Shown here: positions 46,378-55,959 of the stretch, one piece after another
How the letters are laid out: the number at the start of each line of letters is the position of its first letter
Numbering within the stretch: position 1 is the stretch's first letter
Source of the DNA: Alphaproteobacteria bacterium
Lineage (GTDB): Bacteria > Pseudomonadota > Alphaproteobacteria > UBA9219 > RFNS01
DNA: 64,000 bases
NCBI GenBank assembly: GCA_016124955.1
Contig: WGMR01000005.1
Location: 186,001 to 250,000, forward strand
Reading direction: 5' to 3'
Translations under genes and position numbers: made by a program
The notes under the pieces: model-generated
What the model was told of the DNA's origin: nothing
Databases searched by the model: none
The model's input: only the letters and a program-made list of their open reading frames with translations

Positions 46378-47142
46378 TCAGACTTCAAACTGTTCTTGCA
46401 GCATGCGCTCTTCCAGGTTGGCTTCCGGGTCGAACAGGACCGTGACGGCCATATCGTCCACCTGTCGCACGTCCACGCACCTGACATCGCGCACTTCGGT
46501 AAAATCGGCCACCGCACTGACCGGGCGTTTTTCGGGTTCCAGAATATCGAAGCGCAGCGTGGAGTCCGCCGGCAGCACAGCACCGCGCCAGCGGCGCGGG
46601 CGAAAAGCGCTGATCGGCGTCAAGGCCATCACATTGGCAGTAAGCGGCAAGATGGGGCCGTGGGCAGAAAGGTTATAGGCCGTGCTGCCTGCCGGGGTGC
46701 TGGCAAGCACGCCGTCACATACCAATTCTTGCAGCCGCGTGACTCCATCGACCGTAATCTTGATGTGCGCGGCTTGCCGCGTTTCGCGCAACAAGGAAAC
46801 TTCGTTGAAGGCATAGGCTTCGGCCTTACCGCCATCGTTGCTGTGTGCGATCATATGCAGCGGGTGAAGTTCAACCATTTGCGTACGGGTCAGGCGGTCG
46901 GGTAAATCGGCCCTATCGTAGGTATTGAGCAAGAAGCCAACCGAACCGTGCCGCATGCCGTAAACCGGCTTTTGCAGTTTATGGGCCTTATGCAGTGTTT
47001 CCAGCATGAAGCCATCGCCGCCCAGCGCCACGATAATATCCGCCTTTTCCGGCGTTTGTTGGCCATACAGCTTGGTCAGCTCGTTCAGCGCAACTTGCGC
47101 CTTGGGCTGTTCGGCGGCGAGGAAGGCTATTTTTTCTGACAT
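46378..47142 (-). CDS. nadK: NAD kinase
   Basis: This protein (about 254 residues from ATG 47142) phosphorylates NAD+ to NADP+. The GGDG motif with catalytic Asp43 is at residues 41-44, and the second family motif is [20 protein letters not shown], with [10 protein letters not shown] before it. I selected [12 protein letters not shown] because it fits the short N-terminus of alphaproteobacterial NAD kinases; ATG 47157 is possible. The gene starts 95 bases from the divergent chpT. Confidence 0.94.
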   Translation of the reverse strand: MSEKIAFLAAEQPKAQVALNELTKLYGQQTPEKADIIVALGGDGFMLETLHKAHKLQKPVYGMRHGSVGFLLNTYDRADLPDRLTRTQMVELHPLHMIAHSNDGGKAEAYAFNEVSLLRETRQAAHIKITVDGVTRLQELVCDGVLASTPAGSTAYNLSAHGPILPLTANVMALTPISAFRPRRWRGAVLPADSTLRFDILEPEKRPVSAVADFTEVRDVRCVDVRQVDDMAVTVLFDPEANLEERMLQEQFEV

Positions 47143-47237
47143 ATCCACAGCTTTCATAAGCTCTATGGGCCGAAGCGTTAAAGATTTCGTAACCAGTGTC
47201 AACGCAGGATTAATATACAGAGAATTCAGGAGTTTCC

Positions 47238-47879
47238 ATGCAAATCGATATCCGGGTGGTGGAGCTGTTGTCCTCCAAGATATGCCACGACCTGATCAGC
47301 CCGGTCGGTGCGATCAACAACGGCGTTGAGCTGGTCAATGATGTCGGCGGTGGCGTGGTGGATGAAGCCATGAAGCTCATCGGCGATAGCGCGGGGCAGG
47401 CATCGCGCAAGCTGCGCCTGTTCCGTCTTTGTTATGGCCGCGCCGGAAGCGAAGGTAACCTTACGGTCAAGGACGCACGGAGCGTTGTCGAGGAATACCT
47501 CGAGCACGGCAAGATCAAGCTTAGCTGGCCTGCCGGAACACCGAGCGAGATGTTTGTTCAGAATCGCGGCGCGCTGAAGCTGCTGATCAACACAATCATG
47601 CTGGCGGAAGAAACGCTGGCCTATGGCGGGTCCATAACCGTGGCCGCGCCGGAAAACCCGGGCGACGTCTCATGCAAAGTGGAAGCGGCGGGCAGGGGCG
47701 CGACGGTCCAGCCCGTAACCGTGGCTTGTCTGGACGGCAAGACGCCGGTCGAGGAAGTAACGCCGCGTACGGTCCATGCCTATATCGTTTCCCGCTTCTC
47801 CGAACATTTTGGCATTAAGCTGAAATATAATACCGGGGTATCTGAAAAGGTTACGTTTGTATTATCTAAATCGATATAA
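47238..47879 (+). CDS. chpT: ChpT-like histidine phosphotransferase
   Basis: The 213-residue protein matches ChpT, the dimeric phosphotransferase that carries phosphate from the hybrid kinase CckA to CtrA and CpdR. The DHp-like motif with the phosphorylated His17 is [20 protein letters not shown], followed by a degenerate ATPase-like C-terminal domain. A CAGGAG site precedes the ATG. It lies directly upstream of cheA, with ctrA at the far end of the same locus. No cckA is in the window. Confidence 0.9.
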   Translation: MQIDIRVVELLSSKICHDLISPVGAINNGVELVNDVGGGVVDEAMKLIGDSAGQASRKLRLFRLCYGRAGSEGNLTVKDARSVVEEYLEHGKIKLSWPAGTPSEMFVQNRGALKLLINTIMLAEETLAYGGSITVAAPENPGDVSCKVEAAGRGATVQPVTVACLDGKTPVEEVTPRTVHAYIVSRFSEHFGIKLKYNTGVSEKVTFVLSKSI

Positions 47880-48001
47880 TTCATAAGAATATTGCCTTCC
47901 GGTAAGGCCTTATTAATCATTGGTAACCACTATAGGGGGCAAGGATTCCACACCCCCTTCCTTGTGCCTGATTCAGGCGATAGCGTTCCATTGAGGCTGC
48001 C

Positions 48002-50644
48002 ATGGATGATCTGCTTAGCGAGTTTCTGACCGAAACCAACGAAGGCGTTGCACAGCTCGACGTGCAGCTTGTCGAATTAGAACAAAATCCTTCGAAGGAA
48101 TTGCTTAGCAGCATCTTTCGCCTCGTGCACACCATCAAGGGTACTTGCGGGTTTCTCGGATTGCCGCGTCTTGAAAAAGTGGCGCATGCCGGTGAAAACG
48201 TGCTTGGAAAATTTCGCGATGGCGAATTGCCGGTTACGCCGGAAGCCGTCAGCCTGATTTTTCGCTCCATGGATACGATCAAGGGTATCCTGAGCGCACT
48301 TGAACAAACTGAAAAAGAACCGGAAGGCGATGATACGCAACTGATCGCCGATCTTAATGCGATGGCAGATGGTAAAGCCGCTGCCGCTCCGGCAACGCCT
48401 GCCGAACCTGCTGCCGGCCATGCGCCGGTTGTGGAAGAAAGCGCCGAGCCCATGGCCGCTGCGCCTGCGGAAGTAACCGAACAGCAAGAAGCCGCCGTGC
48501 CCGCGGTTGCGGAAACTCCGGCAGAAGTGCCGCCGGAAACAGTCAAGGCGGCAGCGCCGCCTGCGGCCGCCGCTGAAGGCGCGGCCAAAGAGTCCAGCCT
48601 CGCGCAATCGATCCGCGTGAATGTGGATGTGCTCGAAGATCTGATGACCATGGTGAGCGAGCTTGTGCTGACCCGCAACCAGCTTTTACAGATATCGCGT
48701 ATGCAAAAGGACAGCGAATTTACGCCGCCGTTGCAGCGCCTTAACCACGTGGTTTCGGAACTGCAGGAAGGCGTTATGAAGACGCGCATGCAGCCCATCG
48801 GCAATGCATGGTCGAAGCTGCCGCGTATCGTGCGCGACCTGTCGATCGAATTAAAAAAGAAGATCGACCTTCAGATGCTTGGGGCCGATACCGAACTTGA
48901 CCGCCAGGTTCTCGAAATGATCAAGGACCCGTTGACGCATATGGTGCGCAATTCGGGGGATCACGGTATCGAAGGGCCCGCCGACCGCATCAAGGCCGGC
49001 AAACCGGAAACGGGCCGCATTACGCTGAACGCTTATCACGAAGGCGGCCATATCATCATAGAAATATCGGATGACGGTAAAGGTTTGCCGATCGACATGA
49101 TCAAGAAAAAGGCGGTCAAGAACGGTCTTGCGACGGAAAGCGAACTTGAAGCGTTGAGCGATCAGCAGATTATGCAATTTATCTTCAAGCCGGGTTTTTC
49201 GACAGCAGCGCAGGTCACCAGCGTTTCCGGCCGTGGCGTCGGCATGGACGTGGTAAGAACGAATATCGAAAAAATCGGCGGCACCATAGATATGAATTCT
49301 GTCTATGGCAAGGGTTCGCGCTTTTTGATCAAAATTCCGCTGACACTGGCGATCGTTTCGGCGCTTATTGTCGAATGTGCCGGCGAACGTTTCGCCGTGC
49401 CGCAGCTTAGCGTGATCGAGCTGGTGCGGACATCTGCACGCAGCGAATACAGGATTGAGCATATCAATAATGCTTCCGTCCTGCGTCTGCGCAACCGCCT
49501 GTTGCCGCTTATTTCGCTGCGCGAACTTCTGAAGCTTGAAGACAACAACGCGGAACGCAAGGAAGACGAATGCTTTATCGTGGTGGCGCAGGTCGGCGCT
49601 TCGACCTTCGGCATCATGGTTGACCGGGTTTTCGATACCGAGGAAATCGTGGTCAAGCCGGTTTCGCCCATTCTTCGTCATATCAACATTTTTTCCGGCA
49701 ACACCATTCTTGGCGACGGCAGCGTCATCATGATCCTTGATCCGAATGGCATTGCCAGCAATGTCGGCGAGATCCAGGGCGCCGCACTGGATGGCGCGGA
49801 CGCGCAGGCAAGCCAAAAATCCAAACAAGGTTCGCGGCAGGCATTGTTGCTGTTCCGTGCGGGCAGCAAGGCGCCAAAAGCGGTGCCACTGGCGCTTGTC
49901 GCACGGCTTGAGGATGTCGATATGGAAACCGTTGAACTTTCGAACGGCAAGCCGGTCGTGCAGTATCGCGGGAAGCTAATGCCGCTTGTCCCGATACAGG
50001 AAGGTTATGAAATCAAGCGAACGGGCAACCAGCCGGTTCTGGTTTTTGCGGATAACGAGCGTTCGATGGGCCTGATTGTCGATGAGATTGTGGACATCGT
50101 CGAAGACAATATGAATGTCGAGCTTTCCACCGACAAGACCGGTCTGATGGGGAGCGCGATCATTTCAGGCAAGGCCACGGACGTGATCGATATCGGGTAC
50201 TACCTCGATCTCGCGTTCCCCGACTGGTTCGGGGTCAAGGATGAAGATACGTTTGGAGAAGAAAAGACGAACAATATTCTTCTGGTTGATGACAGCCCGT
50301 TCTTCCGTAATCTTCTGACCCCGCTGCTTACCGTTGCGGGTTATAAGGTAACGACCGCGGAAAACCCGCTGCAGGCGATCAAGCTGATGGAAGGCGAACA
50401 GCTTTACGATGCGGTCGTCAGTGATATCGAAATGCCCGGCATGAACGGCTTTGATTTTGTGACCAAGCTTAGGCAGGACGAAAAGTGGCGCGCCACGCCC
50501 GTGATCGCCATGTCTTCGCATACCACGCCGCGCGATCTTGAGCGCGGCCGCCAGGTCGGGTTCACGGATTATGTCGCCAAATTTGACCGCGAAGGGTTGC
50601 TGCAAGCGCTGCATCATTCGCTGAAGGTGGGAGGCACGGCATGA
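48002..50644 (+). CDS. cheA: Chemotaxis histidine kinase CheA with receiver domain
   Basis: This 880-residue hybrid kinase has an N-terminal HPt domain with His43 (RLVHTIKGTCGFLGL), an Ala/Pro-rich linker (about 121-195), a dimerisation domain, and an HATPase domain with DPLTHMVRNSGDHGIE (about 310) and SGRGVGMDVVRTNIE. A CheW-like domain follows (about 447-590), then a second CheW-like segment (about 613-735), and a C-terminal receiver with Asp808 in VVSDIEMPGMNGF. It senses chemoreceptor state and phosphorylates CheY and CheB. The stop overlaps cheW by 4 bases. The extra CheW copy and receiver are atypical of E. coli CheA but occur in alphaproteobacteria. Confidence 0.97.
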   Translation: MDDLLSEFLTETNEGVAQLDVQLVELEQNPSKELLSSIFRLVHTIKGTCGFLGLPRLEKVAHAGENVLGKFRDGELPVTPEAVSLIFRSMDTIKGILSALEQTEKEPEGDDTQLIADLNAMADGKAAAAPATPAEPAAGHAPVVEESAEPMAAAPAEVTEQQEAAVPAVAETPAEVPPETVKAAAPPAAAAEGAAKESSLAQSIRVNVDVLEDLMTMVSELVLTRNQLLQISRMQKDSEFTPPLQRLNHVVSELQEGVMKTRMQPIGNAWSKLPRIVRDLSIELKKKIDLQMLGADTELDRQVLEMIKDPLTHMVRNSGDHGIEGPADRIKAGKPETGRITLNAYHEGGHIIIEISDDGKGLPIDMIKKKAVKNGLATESELEALSDQQIMQFIFKPGFSTAAQVTSVSGRGVGMDVVRTNIEKIGGTIDMNSVYGKGSRFLIKIPLTLAIVSALIVECAGERFAVPQLSVIELVRTSARSEYRIEHINNASVLRLRNRLLPLISLRELLKLEDNNAERKEDECFIVVAQVGASTFGIMVDRVFDTEEIVVKPVSPILRHINIFSGNTILGDGSVIMILDPNGIASNVGEIQGAALDGADAQASQKSKQGSRQALLLFRAGSKAPKAVPLALVARLEDVDMETVELSNGKPVVQYRGKLMPLVPIQEGYEIKRTGNQPVLVFADNERSMGLIVDEIVDIVEDNMNVELSTDKTGLMGSAIISGKATDVIDIGYYLDLAFPDWFGVKDEDTFGEEKTNNILLVDDSPFFRNLLTPLLTVAGYKVTTAENPLQAIKLMEGEQLYDAVVSDIEMPGMNGFDFVTKLRQDEKWRATPVIAMSSHTTPRDLERGRQVGFTDYVAKFDREGLLQALHHSLKVGGTA

Positions 50645-51135
50645 ACATGCAACTTCCTGCCACCGAAGTTAAAAGGGGCTCTAGCCCGACGGTGATCGAA
50701 CGCAACGATTTTGTGACGATGACAATAGCGGGTCAGCTGTTCGGCATTCCCGTTCTGCAGGTGCAGGATGTTTTGTCGCCGCAGAAAATCACAAAAATTC
50801 CGTTGGCGCCGCCTGAAGTTTCCGGCTCGCTGAACCTGCGCGGGCGGATCGTGACCGCGATCAATCTGCGCACCCGCATGGGCTTGCCGCCAAGAGAAGG
50901 CAAGGGCGATGGCATGAGCGTTGTGGCCGAGTTCAAGGACGAACTGTATAGCCTGATGGTCGATCAGGTGGGCGAGGTTATGAGCCTCAATAGCAGCGAT
51001 TTTGAACAAAGCCCGCCCACCCTTGATCCTCGCTGGAGAGAAGTTTCCACGGGCATCTATCGCCTGGACGGCAAGTTATTGGTTGTGCTGGACGTTTCGC
51101 GGCTTCTAAACTTTATTAAGTCCGAAGCCGTATGA
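50641..51135 (+). CDS. cheW: Chemotaxis coupling protein CheW
   Basis: This 164-residue protein links chemoreceptors to CheA. The two SH3-like subdomains are evident (TIAGQLFGIPVLQVQDVLSP, PEVSGSLNLRGRIVTAINLR, then SLMVDQVGEVMSL). The ATG overlaps the cheA stop by 4 bases. Confidence 0.96.
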   Translation: MNMQLPATEVKRGSSPTVIERNDFVTMTIAGQLFGIPVLQVQDVLSPQKITKIPLAPPEVSGSLNLRGRIVTAINLRTRMGLPPREGKGDGMSVVAEFKDELYSLMVDQVGEVMSLNSSDFEQSPPTLDPRWREVSTGIYRLDGKLLVVLDVSRLLNFIKSEAV

Positions 51136-51168
51136 TACCATGGGACGATAGAGCAAGGGCAAGCCCGC

Positions 51169-51540
51169 ATGAAATCCTGTCTTATTGTCGATGATAGCCG
51201 CGTCGTCCGTAAGGTCGCCCGCAAGATATTCGAGGATTTGGGTTTCACCTGCCTTGAGGCGGAAGACGGCCAGCAAGCGCTGACGGAATGCCAGAAGCAG
51301 CTGCCGGAAATGGTGCTGCTTGACTGGAATATGCCTGTTATGAACGGGCTCGAATTCCTGCTGGCCATGCGCAAGCTTCCGAACGGCAACGGGCCGGTGG
51401 TTGTGTTCTGCACGACCGAGAACGATATGAGCCATATTCAGAAGGCTCTTGCGGCCGGTGCAAACGAATACATCATGAAGCCGTTCGATAGTGACATCAT
51501 CCAAAGCAAGCTTTCCCAGCTTGGTTTGGCGGCGACATAG
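51169..51540 (+). CDS. cheY: Chemotaxis response regulator CheY
   Basis: The 123-residue single receiver domain has the acidic pocket Asp8-Asp9, phosphoacceptor Asp52 (LLDWNMPVMNG), the switch threonine in VFCTTEND and Lys in IMKPFD. It should bind the flagellar switch when phosphorylated by CheA. It starts 33 bases after cheW and ends 6 bases before cheB. Confidence 0.96.
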   Translation: MKSCLIVDDSRVVRKVARKIFEDLGFTCLEAEDGQQALTECQKQLPEMVLLDWNMPVMNGLEFLLAMRKLPNGNGPVVVFCTTENDMSHIQKALAAGANEYIMKPFDSDIIQSKLSQLGLAAT

Positions 51541-51546
51541 CTGGGC

Positions 51547-52770
51547 ATGATGGAAACAGGAGCTAGCAACACACAAGTGCAATCAGCTGTGCATGCCGGA
51601 GCAGGAAAGCCCACAGGCGGTTTACCTTACCGTGTTATGGTGGTCGAAGATTCGATCGTTATTCGTGGCCTGATTTCACGCGCACTTGAAAGTGACCCCG
51701 ATATCAAGGTCGTTGCCTCCGCTGCCGATGGCGAGATCGGCATCCGCATGCTCAAGAAAATGCCGGTTGATGTCATCGTGCTTGATATCGAAATGCCTGT
51801 CATGGACGGCATGACCGCGATCCCGCATTTGCTGGGCGTTGATCCGGCGGTCAAGATCATCATGGCATCCACGTTGACGCTGAAGAACGCCGAGATCAGC
51901 ATGAAGGCGCTTGAGCTGGGCGCTTCCGATTATGTGCCCAAGCCCGTGACTTCGCGCGAATTGACAGCGGCAGTAGATTTCAAGCGCGAACTTGTCGATA
52001 AGGTCAAGGTTTTGGCCGTGGCTGCACGCAGGGCGGGTGTGCGCCGCGCCGAACCCGAAGCTCCCGCCTTTCGTGCATCGCAGCCGGGCGCACAACCGGC
52101 CGCAGACCAAGACACAAGAAGCGCATTCAAGGATAAGCCCGCCCCGCCAGCCAAAGTCGTGACGTTGCGCACGCACCCGATCATTAAACCCGATATTATC
52201 GCGATCGGCAGCTCGACCGGCGGTCCGCAAGCGCTTTTTAAGGTCATCAAGGATCTTGGCGCGGATTTGCAGCAGCCTATCGTGCTGACGCAGCACATGC
52301 CGCCATCCTTCACGACCATCCTTGCCGATCATATCAACAAGCATTGCGGCGTGCCGTGCAGCGAAGCCAAAGATGGTGACGTGCTGACGAAGGGCAAGGT
52401 GCTGCTTGCGCCAGGCAATTACCATATGACCATCGTCAAGAACCCGGCCGGGCAGCATGTTGTGAAGCTGAACCAGGAACCGGCAGAAAATTTTTGCCGC
52501 CCCGCGGTGGACCCCATGCTGCGTTCCCTGTTGCCGTTGTTCGACAAAAGAATACTGGTCGTCATCCTTACGGGCATGGGGCAGGACGGGATGAAGAGCA
52601 GCGATTTGATCGTGCAGGCGGGCGGTAGCGTTATTGCGCAGGATGAAGCCACCAGCGTGGTGTGGGGGATGCCCGGCGCTGTCGCGATGGCGGGGCTTTG
52701 CTCGGCGGTTCTGCCGCTTAATGACGTGGGCGGCTATGCGCGGAAGATCGCTTTGGGGATGAAGCCATGA
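51547..52770 (+). CDS. cheB: Protein-glutamate methylesterase CheB
   Basis: This 407-residue enzyme demethylates chemoreceptors. The receiver domain has Asp80 in IVLDIEMPVMDG. The esterase domain has the catalytic triad Ser222 (IGSSTGGPQALF), His250 (TQHMPPSF) and Asp347 (GMGQDGMK). The stop overlaps cheR by 4 bases. ATG 51550 is an alternative start. Confidence 0.97.
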   Translation: MMETGASNTQVQSAVHAGAGKPTGGLPYRVMVVEDSIVIRGLISRALESDPDIKVVASAADGEIGIRMLKKMPVDVIVLDIEMPVMDGMTAIPHLLGVDPAVKIIMASTLTLKNAEISMKALELGASDYVPKPVTSRELTAAVDFKRELVDKVKVLAVAARRAGVRRAEPEAPAFRASQPGAQPAADQDTRSAFKDKPAPPAKVVTLRTHPIIKPDIIAIGSSTGGPQALFKVIKDLGADLQQPIVLTQHMPPSFTTILADHINKHCGVPCSEAKDGDVLTKGKVLLAPGNYHMTIVKNPAGQHVVKLNQEPAENFCRPAVDPMLRSLLPLFDKRILVVILTGMGQDGMKSSDLIVQAGGSVIAQDEATSVVWGMPGAVAMAGLCSAVLPLNDVGGYARKIALGMKP

Positions 52771-53651
52771 GGCCGGAAGATTTCGACCTTTTCTCGACCA
52801 TCGTGAAGCAGCGTTCCGGCCTCGTGCTGACGCCCGAAAAAGCCTATTTGCTTGAATCGCGCCTGATGCCGGTCGCGCGCAAATGGAACCTTAAAAACCT
52901 TGACGATCTGGCGGCTTCGATCCGGGCCAAGCGGGAAGAAGCGCTTCTGCGCGATATGACGGAAGCGATGACGACAAATGAATCATCTTTTTTCCGCGAT
53001 CAACGGCCGTTTGACCAGTTCCGGCAAGTGGTATTACCCAAATTGCTGGAAACGAGGGCCGGCAAGAAGCACATTCGCATTTGGTCGGCCGCTTCTTCGA
53101 GCGGGCAGGAAGCCTACACGCTGGCCATGCTTTTGAACGAAGACAAGGCCCGGCTTGCCGGCTGGCGGATAGAAATTGTGGGCACCGATCTTTCCAGCGA
53201 AATGGTCGAGCGTGCCCGCAGCGGCATCTATACGCAGTTCGAAGTGCAGCGCGGTCTGCCTATCACCTTGCTTGTGAAATACTTTACGCAGCAGGGCGAC
53301 AAGTGGCAGATCAATCAGGATATCCGCAACATGGTCAGTTTCAGGGAAATGAACCTGTTGCAGGATTTCGGCCCCATAGGGGTCTTTGATGTCGTGTTTT
53401 GCCGCAACGTGCTGATCTATTTCGATGCGCAGACCAAGGGTAAGGTCCTGGAATCGATCAGCCGCGTGATGACGCCCGATGGCGTATTGTATCTGGGCGG
53501 AGCCGAAACCGTTCTGGGGATTACCGATAAATTCAAGCCGTTGGAAGGCCAGCGTGCGCTCTATGTCCAGTCAAGCGCTTCGGCGGGTCTTTATGGGGCT
53601 CCGGCTGGCGCCGCACCTGCGCAGCCAGCCACAGGCACAGTGGCCCGTTAA
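52767..53651 (+). CDS. cheR: Chemotaxis methyltransferase CheR
   Basis: This 294-residue enzyme methylates glutamates of chemoreceptors using SAM. The N-terminal helical domain (TNESSFFRDQRPFDQF) and the SAM-binding domain with IWSAASSSGQEAYTLAMLL and FDVVFCRNVLIYFD are standard. The Ala/Pro-rich tail carries no obvious receptor-tethering motif. It is the last gene of the rightward run and ends 26 bases before the converging ctrA. Confidence 0.96.
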   Translation: MRPEDFDLFSTIVKQRSGLVLTPEKAYLLESRLMPVARKWNLKNLDDLAASIRAKREEALLRDMTEAMTTNESSFFRDQRPFDQFRQVVLPKLLETRAGKKHIRIWSAASSSGQEAYTLAMLLNEDKARLAGWRIEIVGTDLSSEMVERARSGIYTQFEVQRGLPITLLVKYFTQQGDKWQINQDIRNMVSFREMNLLQDFGPIGVFDVVFCRNVLIYFDAQTKGKVLESISRVMTPDGVLYLGGAETVLGITDKFKPLEGQRALYVQSSASAGLYGAPAGAAPAQPATGTVAR

Positions 53652-53677
53652 ATTCGATATAAAAGGTACCTGGAAGG

Positions 53678-54406
53678 TTAGCCCGCAACCGCCGCGCTTG
53701 TTTCGCTCGGGGATTTGCCATCGCTGGCGGCATTCGGGTCGCGCAGCACGTAGCCACGGCCCCATACCGTCTCGATGTAGTTGTCGCCCCCGGCGGCCGT
53801 CGCCAGCTTTTTACGCAGCTTGCAGACGAACACGTCGATGATCTTCAGTTCCGGCTCGTCCATACCGCCATAAAGGTGGTTCAGGAACATTTCCTTGGTC
53901 AGCGTCGTGCCCTTGCGAAGGCTCAGAAGCTCAAGGATGCCGTATTCCTTGCCGGTAAGGTGGAGGGGCTTGCCGTCCACTTCGACCGTACGGGTATCGA
54001 GGTTGACCATCAGCTTGCCGGTGCGGATCACGCTGTCCGAATGGCCCTTGCTGCGGCGGATGATCGCGTGAATACGCGCAACCAGTTCGCGGCGGTCGAA
54101 AGGCTTGGTCAGATAATCGTCGGCGCCGAAGCCAAGACCCTTGATCTTGTTGTCGAGTTCCGACAGGCCCGACAAAATTAATATCGGTGTCGAAACTTTC
54201 GCGGCGCGAAGCCTGCGCAGAACTTCATACCCGTCAATGTCGGGTAACATGAGATCGAGTACGATGATATCGTAATCGTAGATCTTGCCGATCTCGAGGC
54301 CGTCCTCACCGAGGTCGGTCGTATCGACAATGAAACCTTCGGCTTGCAGCATGAGCTCGATGCTTTTTGCGACCGAGGTATCGTCTTCAACGAGCAGAAC
54401 GCGCAT
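53678..54406 (-). CDS. ctrA: Cell cycle response regulator CtrA
   Basis: This 242-residue OmpR-type regulator controls DNA replication, division and motility in alphaproteobacteria. The receiver has phosphoacceptor Asp51 in [16 protein letters not shown], and the winged-helix DNA-binding domain includes [20 protein letters not shown] and [10 protein letters not shown]. The C-terminus ends SAAVAG, unlike the Ala-Ala end that Caulobacter CtrA uses for ClpXP proteolysis. It is divergent from fliI across an AT-rich region. Confidence 0.97.
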   Translation of the reverse strand: MRVLLVEDDTSVAKSIELMLQAEGFIVDTTDLGEDGLEIGKIYDYDIIVLDLMLPDIDGYEVLRRLRAAKVSTPILILSGLSELDNKIKGLGFGADDYLTKPFDRRELVARIHAIIRRSKGHSDSVIRTGKLMVNLDTRTVEVDGKPLHLTGKEYGILELLSLRKGTTLTKEMFLNHLYGGMDEPELKIIDVFVCKLRKKLATAAGGDNYIETVWGRGYVLRDPNAASDGKSPSETSAAVAG

Positions 54407-54618
54407 GGCACCCTCACTATGGTTATCTGCTTTAATTATTACGTCACGCGTATGAGCAGGCGAGGAGCCAAGACTCGCGTAACACTCTTTAACAATTTAC
54501 ACTAATTAACCAAAAATGTTAACAAAACATGAAAATTATTAATATTTACACATGTTTATTAAGTTTATTTCTCGTTTACCAATAAAGTCATACACTTAGT
54601 TAAGGGAGCGAATCTGCC
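54407..54618. promoter_or_regulatory. AT-rich ctrA-fliI divergent promoter region
   Basis: This 212-base region is much richer in A and T than the genes around it. It contains seven TTAA tetramers (at 54432, 54489, 54506, 54519, 54539, 54559 and 54600) and one TTAA-N7-TGAA at 54519-54533, one base off the CtrA consensus TTAA-N7-TTAA. GANTC sites, the target of CcrM methylase, are at 54472-54476 and 54610-54614. I see no exact full CtrA box. Confidence 0.5.
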
Positions 54619-55953
54619 GTGGGAATAGATCAAAACCGCCTTGTGGCAAATATCGAAGCCATCTCATCGACGCGCGTTTTCGGACGCGTGGCCGCGGTGC
54701 AAGGCTTGCTGATCGAAGTTGCCGGGGTCGAACGCCACCTTTCGGTGGGGGGGCGCTGCAATGTGATCGCGCGCGGCGGGCGCAAGGTTCTGTGCGAGGC
54801 CGTAGGCTTTCGTGAAAACCGGGCACTGTTGCTTCCCTATAGCGTGATCGACGGCATCGGGCTTGGGTGCAAGGCGGAGGTGGCGGATGCGCAGCCTGTC
54901 GTGTATCCGAGCGAAGCGTGGCTTGGCCGGGTTATCAATGCCCTGGGCGAACCGATTGACGGCAAGGGACCGTTACCGCGTGGCACCGTTCCTACGCCCA
55001 TCCGCAACACCCCGCCTTCGGCCCATGCGCGGCAGCGGGTTGGGGAAAAGCTCGATCTTGGTATCCGGGCCATCAACAGCTTCCTGACATGTTGCCGCGG
55101 ACAGCGCATGGGTATTTTCGCCGGTTCCGGCGTCGGTAAATCCATTCTGATGTCGATGGTGGCACGCTATACGTCGGCCGATATATCGATCATCGGCCTT
55201 GTGGGCGAACGCGGGCGCGAGGTGCAGGAATTTATCCATGACGATCTGGGGCCCGAAGGCCTTGCGCGCAGCATCGTGATTGTCGCCACATCAGACGAAG
55301 CGGCGCTGCTGCGCCGGCAGGCGGCCTATATGACGCTGGCGCTCGCCGAATATTTCCGCGACGACGGCAAGCAGGTGCTGTGCCTGATCGACAGCGTGAC
55401 CCGTTTTGCCATGGCGCAACGTGAAATCGGCCTCGCGGCCGGCGAACCGCCGACGACAAAGGGCTACCCGCCCACGACCTTTGCCGAATTGCCCAAGCTG
55501 CTTGAACGCGCCGGGCCGGGCGAGGCGGGCAAAGGTGCGATCACCGGCCTTTTCACCGTGCTTGTGGACGGCGACGATCATAACGAACCGATTGCCGATG
55601 CCGTGCGCGGCATCCTTGATGGGCATATCGTGCTGGAGCGCGCGATTGCCGAGCGCGGGCGTTACCCCGCCATCAATATCCTGCGCAGCATTTCGCGCAC
55701 CATGCCTGCTTGCAACAGCGACCGCGAGAACGAGCTGGTGACGCGTGCGCGCCGTTACCTTGCGGCCTATGAAAACATGGCCGAGCTGATCAGGCTCGGC
55801 GCCTATCGCCGCGGCAGCGACCCGGAAACCGACGAGGCGATCCAGTATTACCCGGTGGTCGAGGATTTTCTGCGTCAGGACAAGGCCGAGCGCGATAATC
55901 TGGGGGAAGGCTATGCCAAGCTGGCCGGGGTGCTCGGCGTGCAATGGCCATAA
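54619..55953 (+). CDS. fliI: Flagellum-specific ATPase FliI
   Basis: The 444-residue ATPase powers the flagellar export apparatus. The Walker A motif AGSGVGKS lies at residues 168-175, with [10 protein letters not shown] and [20 protein letters not shown] after it. The start is GTG with GGGAG 10 bases upstream. It faces ctrA divergently and is followed 6 bases later by fliJ. Confidence 0.97.
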   Translation: MGIDQNRLVANIEAISSTRVFGRVAAVQGLLIEVAGVERHLSVGGRCNVIARGGRKVLCEAVGFRENRALLLPYSVIDGIGLGCKAEVADAQPVVYPSEAWLGRVINALGEPIDGKGPLPRGTVPTPIRNTPPSAHARQRVGEKLDLGIRAINSFLTCCRGQRMGIFAGSGVGKSILMSMVARYTSADISIIGLVGERGREVQEFIHDDLGPEGLARSIVIVATSDEAALLRRQAAYMTLALAEYFRDDGKQVLCLIDSVTRFAMAQREIGLAAGEPPTTKGYPPTTFAELPKLLERAGPGEAGKGAITGLFTVLVDGDDHNEPIADAVRGILDGHIVLERAIAERGRYPAINILRSISRTMPACNSDRENELVTRARRYLAAYENMAELIRLGAYRRGSDPETDEAIQYYPVVEDFLRQDKAERDNLGEGYAKLAGVLGVQWP

Positions 55954-55959
55954 CGCGCC

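Noticed and set aside
47894-47908. A terminator after chpT (GCCTT/AAGGC hairpin)
   Set aside because: The stem has only 5 pairs and the following sequence is not a real uridine tract.
47913-47927. A CtrA box upstream of cheA (TTAA, then TAAC)
   Set aside because: The half-sites match only partly and the spacing of a good second half is 6 rather than 7 bases.
54506-54522. TTAA-N9-TTAA as a full CtrA site
   Set aside because: The spacing is 9 bases, while the established motif needs 7; kept only as part of the TTAA cluster.
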